Below are positions 19,101 through 25,206 of a DNA stretch of 29,822 bases, piece by piece (position 1 is the stretch's first letter; every line of letters begins with the position of its first letter). Under the pieces are notes generated by a model that saw only the letters and a list, made by a program, of their open reading frames with translations, was not told the origin of the DNA and did not search any database. This DNA comes from Priapulus caudatus (Eukaryota; Priapulida; Priapulimorpha; Priapulimorphida; Priapulidae): contig NW_014577185.1 in NCBI RefSeq assembly GCF_000485595.1, positions 382,861 to 412,682 of the forward strand, written 5' to 3'. A program made the translations under genes and the position numbers.

Positions 19101-20817
19101 ATTTTCAGGGGGGGCATGCCCCCGGACCCCTCTAGATTGGCTTCGCGCCTACGGCCTACTGGATGCGCCCGGCACTAAAAAATCCTGGGCAGAACGCTGA
19201 ATGATGGCACATATCCTACAACACGCAGCTGACTATTGTTGCTGCGTTATACCTCTGTGAATGGTGGAGATATTGCAAGTGGTGTTCTTGCTCCGTGCCG
19301 CGCAAAGAGCTGGACATTGTGTAATCGTAATCCCTCCGTGGAAGTCGCCGCTTGTGTAGAAGCAGCTGGGAAGTCAATGAAACAAGGCACTTATTTTATA
19401 TAATAACTATCGTTTTACGCCTGCATCAATGGGAAGGATCCAAACATATAAGATGGTGTGAATTATCACTTTTTTACTTTCTATGATCGTGTACACAATT
19501 GTTAGGCCAAAACTAAATATAGGCGTGGTTACCGTTTCATGCCGGAAAAAAATAGGGTAGGTAGGTAGGGAAAACATTTTATTTTATTGAAACATTTTAT
19601 TTACGAACCATGTCCGAAGGATGTGCGTTGTGCCTTTTGAAGCAGGAACTGTCCAATTCATTTTTTTAAATATTTTTTTTCAATGTTTTACATTTTTTTT
19701 TTACTTTAAAGAAAATTGACAATAAAATTTTTAGGGTCGCTGGGAATAAATAGAGTCGGTCGGGAAACGATAACCACACCTATATTTTGTTTTGGCCTCA
19801 CGTACAGAGACGGCCAAAAAGCAAAATAAGCAGAAGTAGTATGTATGTTAAAAATATTACATTGATTACAAACTCTTTCTTTGGTTATCACTCCAAGTCT
19901 ATCTGCAATTCTTATAATTTCTACTTTTAACCAACACATAGCATGTCAGAGACGGTTTTGACCGCTTTGATTGCAAATTGCAATGGCTATGAAGAGATGT
20001 AATTATCATTTAAAGTACACAAGTTTATGGAAAAAACAAACCTGCCAGTGTATTTTTTGTCAATAATGACACAATATCACCGACTATTAGTATTAGGACA
20101 AAAAGCGGCCCAAGGATATAAGAGCTGTCCACACTTGCACATGTGGCACATTGCGAAAATGAATTGTGGACAGTGCTTATATCCATTGAACCCAAAAAGC
20201 AGCTCGTAGATTTCATGAATTTTCTTTTTTTAATTATCGGGGGTTACAAAACCCATTTAACCAATAGTGGTACTCAATAATACTGTGCAGCGTGCTATGT
20301 GATGCTATGTGTGCCTATGGTGGAACGCCAACGTGTGTTCTCGATATCACGGTACTCATATTTTGATTTACAATAAAAACAATACCATGCTGTAGGACTA
20401 CATAGTGAATGTGTGATGCTATTTGCTACACCTACTGTGACCTAGTCTTAGGCTAAAAATGACTCAACAAAAAAAGTCGAAAAACTACAAGTTACAACGG
20501 GTCACAACCGACTGCACGTGCACTGTCACTGTGCAGTACAAATAATCTCGGCAAGTAATCTCGTCCTGTGCCATGGACACACATTTATACCATATAAATG
20601 ACTAATACTATGAAGATAAAATGTGTCATTTACATGGTGCAGCTTTTACTGTGGCCCAGCTACCAAATCTGTTTCCGCAATCTCCACGAAGTGACCATGA
20701 TGATGATGCAGAGGTCACGGAAGTGTCACTATTAGAATGCCGCAGGCTGTTGAAGGCACACAACCCAGCAGATATTATAGAAACTCCTGCTACACCAGCT
20801 CCAGCACTTCTCCACAT
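6988..20817 (-). CDS. ACP6: Lysophosphatidic acid phosphatase type 6, ten exons
   Basis: A histidine acid phosphatase of the mitochondrial type that hydrolyses lysophosphatidic acid to monoacylglycerol. Exons in transcript order: 20817-20664, 19365-19253, 13802-13674, 10996-10866, 10549-10461, 10290-10123, 9752-9590, 9294-9211, 8057-7889, 7158-6988. They have AG/GT borders, every phase fits, and they total 1371 nt (456 codons plus stop), close to the family's roughly 430. The catalytic RHGARTP is in exon 2 and the HD motif (SCHDTT) in exon 9. Segments such as GQLTKLG, LRKRYVEE, LYPN and WPP-DLA-ETY match ACP6 specifically. Exons 3-5 occur again, damaged, at 14804-18129. Exon 1 is the least certain. 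The first residues MWRSAGAGVAGVSIISAGLC are hydrophobic with few charges and fit an organelle-targeting or membrane segment. Confidence 0.93.
7234..7527. mobile_element. CAGGGTTCTGCCCA MITE, copy 1
   Basis: The termini CAGGGTTCTGCCCA and TGGGCAGAACCCTG are perfect inverted repeats. The flanking ACAGT is a 5-bp duplication. The interior has repeated GCCCGGCAC motifs and no coding capacity. It lies in ACP6 intron 9. Relatives are at 14587 (cut by the gap) and 18923-19199. Confidence 0.8.
7889..8057 (-). CDS. ACP6: ACP6 exon 9 with HD motif
   Basis: The acceptor is tttctcag and the donor is GAG|gtgagt. It contains YSCHDTTIHGLLIALGI and WPPYCADLAIETYARQD. The HD pair supplies the catalytic acid of histidine phosphatases. 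WPP...DL...E.Y is the ACP6-specific continuation. Confidence 0.94.
8270..8985. repeat. Inverted pair of GTTGCCAGAAAC / GTTAATGTTAA repeats in ACP6 intron 8
   Basis: The sequence around 8277-8350 (AACTTCGTAAAGTTACG ... GTTAATGTTAAGGTTAAT ... GCGTTGCCAGAAAC) reappears inverted at about 8895-8975. The right copy also holds its own fold-back (AGAGAAAAGTTACGAGAATT against AATTCTCTTAACTTT). The boundaries are not clear enough to name an element. Confidence 0.5.
9211..9294 (-). CDS. ACP6: ACP6 exon 8
   Basis: The acceptor is gcctttgcag and the donor is AG|gtaagtg. It reads DLVLQMGVGPLLTMVAKNVF, matching ESLQMAVGPFLHILESNL of the family. Confidence 0.92.
9590..9752 (-). CDS. ACP6: ACP6 exon 7
   Basis: The acceptor is tatacag and the donor is CA|gtaagc. 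It reads IPADLLSFIKYRDLISCAES, then HGMEIPPDLKCWSEKI; the 'D...A...HG...P' pattern follows the family's helical cap domain. Confidence 0.9.
9902..10122. other. Short ACP6 intron 6 with CT-rich tract
   Basis: It contains a CTCTCTCTCTCT run and pyrimidine-rich DNA at about 9911-9962. Nothing else is seen. Confidence 0.5.
10123..10290 (-). CDS. ACP6: ACP6 exon 6
   Basis: The acceptor is gtattcag and the donor is TTG|gtaagc. It contains EENLYPNTNFCPAL and a basic stretch PGHRKDRETVAKL. LYPN and the following cysteine match the family. Confidence 0.9.
10461..10549 (-). CDS. ACP6: ACP6 exon 5
   Basis: The acceptor is atcttccag and the donor is G|gtaaaa. ARSSNLNRTAYSLRCVLAGL corresponds to the family's RSTNIFRNLESTRCLLAGL, part of the substrate pocket region. 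The damaged copy is at 14804-14891. Confidence 0.92.
10866..10996 (-). CDS. ACP6: ACP6 exon 4
   Basis: The acceptor is ttttcctag and the donor is TA|gtaagc. It reads GGAYIGQLTKLGQSQGYTLG, then LRKRYVEEVPFLSPTYEP, very close to the family's GQLTKVG...LRKNYVEDIPFLSPTFNP. The damaged copy is at 15214-15346. Confidence 0.93.
11098..12078. mobile_element. CAGGGCGTCAAGT element with GAAAATAGGA repeats
   Basis: The ends CAGGGCGTCAAGT and ACTTGACGCCCTG are inverted repeats, flanked by a perfect 6-bp duplication CCATTA (11092-11097, 12079-12084). The interior is rich in AAAATAGGA and includes a 57-bp unit twice near 11940-12060. It hosts an inverted copy of another MITE at 11415-11726. No transposase is seen. 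It lies in ACP6 intron 3. Confidence 0.75.
11415..11726 (-). mobile_element. GGGGCGGATC-family MITE, uninterrupted inverted copy
   Basis: Its reverse complement matches the two outer parts of the element at 12191-13042: the GGGGTCC...CCCCCCCTTTT block, then GACATCAAAATTACTGCTCAG, then the AGGTCCCCCC and GCCTTCGGCA blocks. It gives the pre-insertion structure of that interrupted copy. The ends have decayed. Confidence 0.65.
12191..13042. mobile_element. AGGGGCGGATC MITE interrupted by a nested fold-back
   Basis: The ends AGGGGCGGATC and GATCCGCCCCT are inverted repeats, set into an ATC-rich microsatellite, so a CATCA duplication is ambiguous. The middle (12355-12728) is occupied by a second element. 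The left part also has a CACG-rich tract (12265-12300) of alternating purine-pyrimidine. Confidence 0.7.
12355..12728. mobile_element. GGCCGGACAC fold-back, probably PIF/Harbinger-like
   Basis: The ends AGGCCGGACAC and GTGTCCGGCCCT are flanked by TTA on both sides (12352-12354, 12729-12731), fitting the TWA target of PIF/Harbinger elements. It is strikingly GC-rich, with several CATCGGGCGATGCATCGCCC-type palindromes and three internal copies of GGACACACCAGGCGAT that repeat the terminal sequence. The superfamily call is inference. Confidence 0.65.
13043..13673. other. ACP6 intron 3, remainder
   Basis: An ATC-type microsatellite at 13043-13080 is followed by AT-rich DNA. No exon or element ends are recognised. 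Confidence 0.5.
13674..13802 (-). CDS. ACP6: ACP6 exon 3
   Basis: The acceptor is cattttag and the donor is AAG|gtattt. It has 43 codons in phase 0, beginning YVWNKEELDDLPKT and including STEGGPRPKSRHEEFF, matching the VEWN...GGPKPYS...YHETT segment of the family. The intact copy; a damaged copy is at 18000-18129. Confidence 0.9.
14023..14554. mobile_element. 532-bp Mutator-like fold-back (family 1)
   Basis: The ends TAGCTCTAGTACTATAGCCC and the reverse complement match the 75-bp element at 300-374. It is flanked by a perfect 9-bp duplication CATCGACCC (14014-14022, 14555-14563). The arms are complementary over more than 200 bp with a loop of only about 60 bp near 14270-14320, so single strands could fold into one long hairpin. 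No transposase is encoded. Confidence 0.85.
14587..14678. mobile_element. CAGGGTTCTGCCCA MITE cut by the assembly gap
   Basis: It starts CAGGGTTTCTGCC after AATGAT and runs into the Ns. It is the same insertion as the complete one at 18923-19199. Confidence 0.75.
14679..14703. other. Assembly gap of 25 N
   Basis: Exactly 25 Ns between the two copies of a 4.3-kb segment. A fixed small gap length suggests software-placed padding rather than a measured gap. Confidence 0.98.
14804..14891 (-). pseudogene. ACP6: Damaged second copy of ACP6 exon 5
   Basis: It aligns to 10461-10549 with single-base differences (GGCTGTTCTG to GGCGTTTG, TAGTCCAGCC to TAGTCAGC) that destroy the frame. Confidence 0.8.
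15214..15346 (-). pseudogene. ACP6: Damaged second copy of ACP6 exon 4
   Basis: It aligns to 10866-10996. LGQLTKLVVSQGYTLAPKLR and RKRYVEEVT are still readable but frameshifted, and the following LSPTYEP is broken by one-base gaps. Confidence 0.85.
18000..18129 (-). pseudogene. ACP6: Damaged second copy of ACP6 exon 3
   Basis: It aligns to 13674-13802 with at least five one-base gaps (for example CTGGATT to CTGATT, TGTGCTG to TGTTGCTG, TAGCAC to TAGGCAC, TATTCCAC to TATTCAC). The frame is lost repeatedly although the splice sites remain. Probably sequence error, not a biological pseudogene. Confidence 0.85.
18353..18890. mobile_element. Second copy of the Mutator-like fold-back
   Basis: Same insertion as 14023-14554, with the same CATCGACCC flanks (one extra G on the right) and scattered one-base gaps. 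Confidence 0.8.
18923..19199. mobile_element. CAGGGTTCTGCC MITE, complete copy next to ACP6 exon 2
   Basis: The ends are CAGGGTTCTG and CAGAACGCTG (one mismatch), with a 6-bp duplication AATGAT (18917-18922, 19200-19205). It ends 53 bp from the exon 2 donor. The interior matches 7234-7527. Confidence 0.78.
19253..19365 (-). CDS. ACP6: ACP6 exon 2 with RHGARTP catalytic motif
   Basis: The acceptor is cttcccag and the donor is GAG|gtataa. It reads LRLHNVQLFARHGARTPLAI; the Arg-His of RHG form the phosphohistidine catalytic centre of this superfamily. It ends in phase 0 and joins exon 3. Confidence 0.92.
19505..19797. mobile_element. GGCCAAAAC inverted-repeat element in ACP6 intron 1
   Basis: The left end GGCCAAAACTAAATATAGGC and the right end (reverse complement GGCCAAAACAAAATATAGGT) pair over about 35 bp through GTGGTTAyCGTTTC. 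The flanks TTA and TCA could be a decayed TWA target. The interior is T-rich with GTAGGTAGGTAGG. No coding capacity. Confidence 0.6.
20114..20184. repeat. 71-bp hairpin, copy A
   Basis: GGATATAAGAGCTGTCCACA at the left pairs with TGTGGACAGTGCTTATATCC at the right (18 of 20). The loop contains TTGCACATG. A diverged copy lies at 21333-21417. Confidence 0.7.
20664..20817 (-). CDS. ACP6: ACP6 exon 1 (probable start)
   Basis: ATG at 20817-20815 has A at -3 and an in-frame TAA nine codons upstream. The 51 codons plus one base end at G|gtagctgg, exactly the phase exon 2 needs. The N-terminus is hydrophobic and then serine-rich, as expected for a targeting region, but this part of the family is poorly conserved. 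The overlapping plus-strand frame (20621-21079) competes for the same DNA. Confidence 0.6.
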
Positions 20818-21011
20818 GGTGTTGAAACTCTTCCAAGATTATTGGATTGAAAACTTTTTAATCGTATTCACTGACGACAGACAACTGAGAACCTTAAACC
20901 CGAACAAACCGGCAACCAAAAATACAATTTCGGTGCCAATGCTATGCTTTATACCAGTAGGCGTTGCTCTATGCTGTCAATCAATGAGACCTCTAACGTA
21001 TCGCATCGCCG

Positions 21012-21050
21012 CACGTGATCACGTGGCTTGTTTACGCGCAGGCGCCAGGC
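21012..21050 (-). promoter_or_regulatory. Probable ACP6 promoter: paired E-boxes and NRF1-like site
   Basis: The palindrome CACGTGATCACGTG (21012-21025) holds two E-boxes of the USF/MiT type, 2 bp apart. GCGCAGGCGC follows at about 21036-21045, one base from the NRF1 consensus. The block is locally GC-rich and 195-230 bp upstream of the ACP6 start. NRF1 control would fit a mitochondrial enzyme, but the binding is inferred. Confidence 0.45.
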
Positions 21051-21332
21051 GGCGCTGCTATCAATCTACCGCTGATTGATCTCCATTCGCCGTACTTTTC
21101 GAGTACTGAAATCGAATTAGTTTAGAGCACAGGTAAGATTCGTTGCTACCTAACTATATTCTAACTTGTCTATTTCGCACGCGTGACGGTGTGTGTGATT
21201 AGTTACGGGGGTGTTGTCGTTAGTTGTTAATATCATTGAACCAATACCACCAGACTGAGGAGTGATGTCAATGAGTGACAAATAGGCCTACTTATTTTAC
21301 CTTTTTTTTTGCCTCACCAAAACAGTGTGAAA

Positions 21333-21417
21333 GATATTATAAGAGCTGTCCACATTTGCACATTTTTTCACATGTCATGCATTTGCGAAAACGAATTGTG
21401 GTCAGCACTTATGATCC
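21333..21417. repeat. 85-bp hairpin, copy B
   Basis: It shares TATAAGAGCTGTCCACA, TTGCACAT, TTGCGAAAA and GAATTGTGG with 20114-20184 and keeps the inverted arms, but with a longer loop. Confidence 0.65.
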
Positions 21418-21704
21418 ATTAATCAACATTGTCATTGGCAGCATTATTTTCGTCAAGTACCGGTACCGGTACCACGGTAGATGGTTATTCAATGACTTTA
21501 ATCTTTATTAATAATAATTTAGTGGGATTGATCGTAACTTACTAAATTAGTAGGCTTAAGTAGGTATGTATGAGAGCACGAGAGTCGCTTAATCGGATCT
21601 CGATGTTCATATGAGCCGACATGGACATGGCTCTAAATCTACCTCTTCCGGCTCTTGCACTGTGTCCAGAATAGCCTCTGGCAGTCTGGATCACATAATA
21701 TTAA

Positions 21705-21982
21705 CACAGTGGCTATATGCCCGGCAGCCGGCGTATATCTGACGGCTGCCGGGCACGGTCTTCGATTTCCTAAATGCCCGGCAGTTTTTAATTTTTAGCG
21801 TTATCTCAAGTAAACAAGGGTTAGGGTTAGAGTTAGGATTAGGGTTAGGGTTAGGGTTAGGTTTAGGGCTAGAGTTAGGGTTTTTGTTAGGTTTAGAGTT
21901 AGGGTTAGAGTTAGGGTTAAGAACTGCCGGGCATTTAGGAAAACGAAGACCGTGCCCGGCTGCCGGGCATATAGCCACAGCG
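21705..21982. mobile_element. Mutator-like fold-back (family 2) with TTAGGG-type core
   Basis: The ends CACAGTGGCTATATGCCCGG and the reverse complement of GCCGGGCATATAGCCACAGCG are flanked by a perfect 9-bp duplication TAATATTAA (21696-21704, 21983-21991). The arms run about 65 bp, with a short extra piece in the left arm. The centre, 21826-21920, is degenerate TTAGGG repeat. A minus-strand open frame here is only translated CCCTAA repeat. Confidence 0.85.
21826..21920 (+). repeat. Interstitial degenerate TTAGGG array
   Basis: About 15 hexamers of GGGTTA with variants (GAGTTA, GATTAG, GTTTAG, GCTAGA). It sits between the arms of a transposon-like fold-back rather than at a chromosome end. 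Confidence 0.85.
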
Positions 21983-22269
21983 TAATATTAAGGCCGTGGC
22001 TACGCGACCGGTTTCGGACGAGTAGCTGCTAGGCTAAGCGTCCGGACATCCATCTCACACAGTGATCTTGCGACACGTACACGCATGATTGCGCAACGGG
22101 ACGCTCTGCTGATTGCCGAGTGTGTGTGTGTGTACGTGAGAGAGAGGGATAACTTAACCGTATATGGCAGAGTATCCATTTCTGCTATTTTACCTTACAC
22201 TGCATTTGATTGGCTAGTATATTATTCATGACGTCATTAACATTACGTTCATACCCATATTTAAGGTTT

Positions 22270-22627
22270 CGAAGTGGCTATATGCCCGGCAGCCGGGCAC
22301 GGTCTTAGATTTCCTAAATGCCCGGCAGTTTTTAATTTTTGGTGATTTCTCAAGAAAACAGTGTACTACGTGATCCAAAGTATTCTACATTTGTTTAGAA
22401 ATGTCAAGCGATTTTCGTTAGAGCTGTATATTTGAACTAGCCCAATTCTCCTAGCTTCGGATCACTGAGCGAACGACCTCGCAATCGCCACTTAGAAAAT
22501 ATCCGACGGCTGCCGGGCACGGTCTTCGATTTCCTAAATGACCGGCAGTTTTTAATTTTCGGTGATTTCTCAAGTAAACGGGAGGGTTACGATTAGGGTG
22601 CCGGCTGCCGGGCATATAGCCACAGCG
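22270..22627. mobile_element. Mutator-like fold-back (family 2), second copy
   Basis: The ends AGTGGCTATATGCCCGGCAG and its complement are flanked by a perfect 9-bp duplication TTAAGGTTT (22261-22269, 22628-22636). An unrelated-looking unique piece sits in the centre, and only one GATTAGGG remains of the telomere-like part. Confidence 0.82.
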
Positions 22628-22725
22628 TTAAGGTTTAGGTATCTAGAAAACTTTTAAGTTCAAATCCCATTTCTTTCTACACATTTGTAGCCCCGTTTGA
22701 TCATAGAAGCTATTTTGTGTGAATC

Positions 22726-24095
22726 CAGGGCACGAAATTAGCATTGGGTTGCCGGCATATGCCGGCAAATTATTTGGAGGGCCGGTTTCAGCTGTGTTAG
22801 CGAGTACCTACATTTTTAGCTCACCTTGACATCGTCAAGCTGAGCTATTGCCATGGGTCGTCGTACGTCCGTCCGTCCGTCTTTCCGTCAACATTTGGCT
22901 ACGGTCAACGATAACTCAGGAACCGTTTGACCCACATGTTTGAAATTGGGTATAGTTGTTACTGCTATGGGAGAGGTTTGAACATCCTATTTTGGAGCAC
23001 GCCAGTCGACGTACTTTCGAGCCACGGCAATTTTTTGGCAAAAATAGGAATTGCCATTAGTCAGTTCAGGTTCAGCGGATTTTGCTCATTTTTGGTATGT
23101 GAATGAATAAGGGCTAGGGGTTTTGATATTTAAAAAAAATTATGCAAATTAGGTAGGTTTTGGCAATTATATAGCATATGATATAGACACGCAGATAACA
23201 GTCTGTGGTGTCACACTCGTCTGGTTCGTTTTACAAGATTTCATTGACAATATCTTTAATGCAAAACTGGTATTTCCTCTCCACCCTGCCGATAAAACGT
23301 CTATATTAGAGTAAAGTTTTACAAAACATGTCGGAACGCAGCATAACCTATTTATTTCGAACGCCATCGCTGAGAAACATCAAAGCGGGTATAGCGCCAT
23401 CTACCGTCACACATTGTGATTCATTTTGGTTTATAAATTATTATTGCGATATACAGATGGCAACCATGTGCTACCGCCTAGAAAAACTCATACGAAGTAA
23501 ACACTTCCATGCAACCAATTAACCTTTCACAAAAGTTGTGCTATGGGCAGGGAAACACCATTGTCACGTGGTATATAGCAGCTACATGGAATAAGCGTAT
23601 CCTCATTTTATCGGGAGCTCCGCTTTTAGGCAGTGCCTAAATCTGAATATTATAAAAACGTTAAATGGCGATCATTTAGGTGTAACGCCATCACTCGCCC
23701 ACATCTCAGACTTTCACATCTCAAACATTTATTTTCACATAAAAAATTACACATAATTATCAAGAGTATATAATGAGAGTTCTCCCATATATACTCTTCG
23801 TTTCTATAATGTACGTCGATGGTTGCTCAATTAAAACTGACTTCTTCTCACTCACTCATTTGTGTCATTTCGTGGTGAGCTACAGTGTCATTGACACTTT
23901 CATTATTTATAGCATTAATGAGCAAATAGCCTAAATTACTGTTTTACCTGAAGGATATCACGCCATACTTTATCAACAATTTATAAATTTGAAATCGAGA
24001 ATGCAAGTGTGAAGCATGACATTGACTTTACAAACTAAATTTGTGAGGGCTGGTAAATTATGATGAGCGCTGGTATACAATTAATTTTGGCAAGC
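22726..24095. mobile_element. hAT-like MITE, second copy, split by an insertion
   Basis: The left part (22726-22817) matches 390-515 from CAGGGCACGAAATTAGC onward. The right part (23904-24095) matches 516-690 from TTTATAGCATTAATGAGC. The far right end is lost. The 1.1-kb sequence between is absent from the copy at 390-743. Confidence 0.7.
22818..23903. mobile_element. 1.1-kb hairpin-ended insertion with GTCCGTCC tract
   Basis: The limits come from the empty site at 510-520. The left end forms a hairpin (AGCTCA..TTGAC..GTCAA..TGAGCT). The right end has GGTGAGCT and a second hairpin, GTGTCATTGACAC. Inside are GTCCGTCCGTCCGTC near 22870 and an inverted pair AGAGTATAT / ATATACTCT at 23763-23800. 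There is no clear target duplication, and the insertion point reads A^T. No transposase. A Helitron-like derivative is possible, not shown. Confidence 0.55.
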
Positions 24096-25206
24096 TCATG
24101 AAAATAAACCACAAAATAAAACTTGATTCTATTGATAGACTCCTGATAATATTTGTTTTAAAAATCTATCTAGATGTTCATGTTTGCTGAAGTTTCATGA
24201 TTTTTGATTTACAGATTTGCTGCTGTTAGGATAGTGAATGATTTAACTAACTACAGACAAAATTAAAATTTAATAATTATTATGTCTATTATAATGTATG
24301 TACTAACAAACTACCATAGTTGATTGGCATTAGTAACACGCATTAAAAAGTGTATATAACTATTATAAGGGTCACTCGGTAGGAATGCTAAAAGTATCTA
24401 TTATCTAGACAGGTAGCTGGCTCGTGGAGGTGGTTTTACTGTATTACTGTTACTCAGGGAAATGTCAAGTGTTCTTTATACACAGGGGTTCTTTCTGTAG
24501 AGATGACTCATAAGTCATAACACAGGCTTTACTATAAATGTTTTTCACGTAAACAAACTGTTTAAAGACATGACGTTTGACCTAGAGTAATGCTAGCCAT
24601 ATATAAAGGGTGCCAGAAACTAAACGTGGGTGTATAAATATAAAATATATGCAAAATTATTTGTACTTTATTTAAAAAAATGCACATGACTGCATTAGAT
24701 TTTAAGAGCAAACATATATATGCGAAACCACTTTTGGAAATTCCATGATGTGTTCTGTTAAAAATAGCATAAAAGCTTAGCCAGGATACATGAATTTTTC
24801 TCACACATGTGTATAGCTGCAGGGAGTATGTAAGTGGAGATCGATATGCTCTGTCCATTAGCTGTATGTGCAGGTACATGTTGTTCGAATACAGTTGGCA
24901 CCACCTGCAAGCCAATCGCTGTTATCTGAATTTTGTCGTCACGTTAAATTGTCTCCGTCGCATGTCTGGAGGATATCCAAACCTGTTTGTCAGGTGGGAT
25001 AAATGGTATAGACTTATATTCCAACAGACTTATATTCCGACAGACTAACCAGACAGTCGAGGACAGTTGGTGATAACGTGTGCGGTGACGCAGCTCTAGA
25101 CAAAATTCAGATGTACTTTTACTCATATTAAAAATATTTGATGCATGATTATTTGTGTGTGTTTGGTTCAAAGTTCATCAGTATAATGATATTTTTCTAT
25201 TTGCAG
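24096..25206. other. Spacer upstream of PHTF
   Basis: AT-rich. No exon or repeat boundary recognised. It must hold upstream PHTF 5' UTR exon(s) or intron, since 25207 is preceded by an acceptor. Confidence 0.4.

Noticed and set aside
20621-21079. 152-codon plus-strand open frame, the longest in the window
   Set aside because: No recognisable domain. It overlaps the probable ACP6 exon 1 and the promoter-like block on the other strand, and its start context is ordinary. Kept only as the alternative to exon 1.
21691-21978. 95-codon minus-strand open frame rich in Asn-Pro
   Set aside because: It is the translation of degenerate CCCTAA repeats and transposon arms, not a gene.
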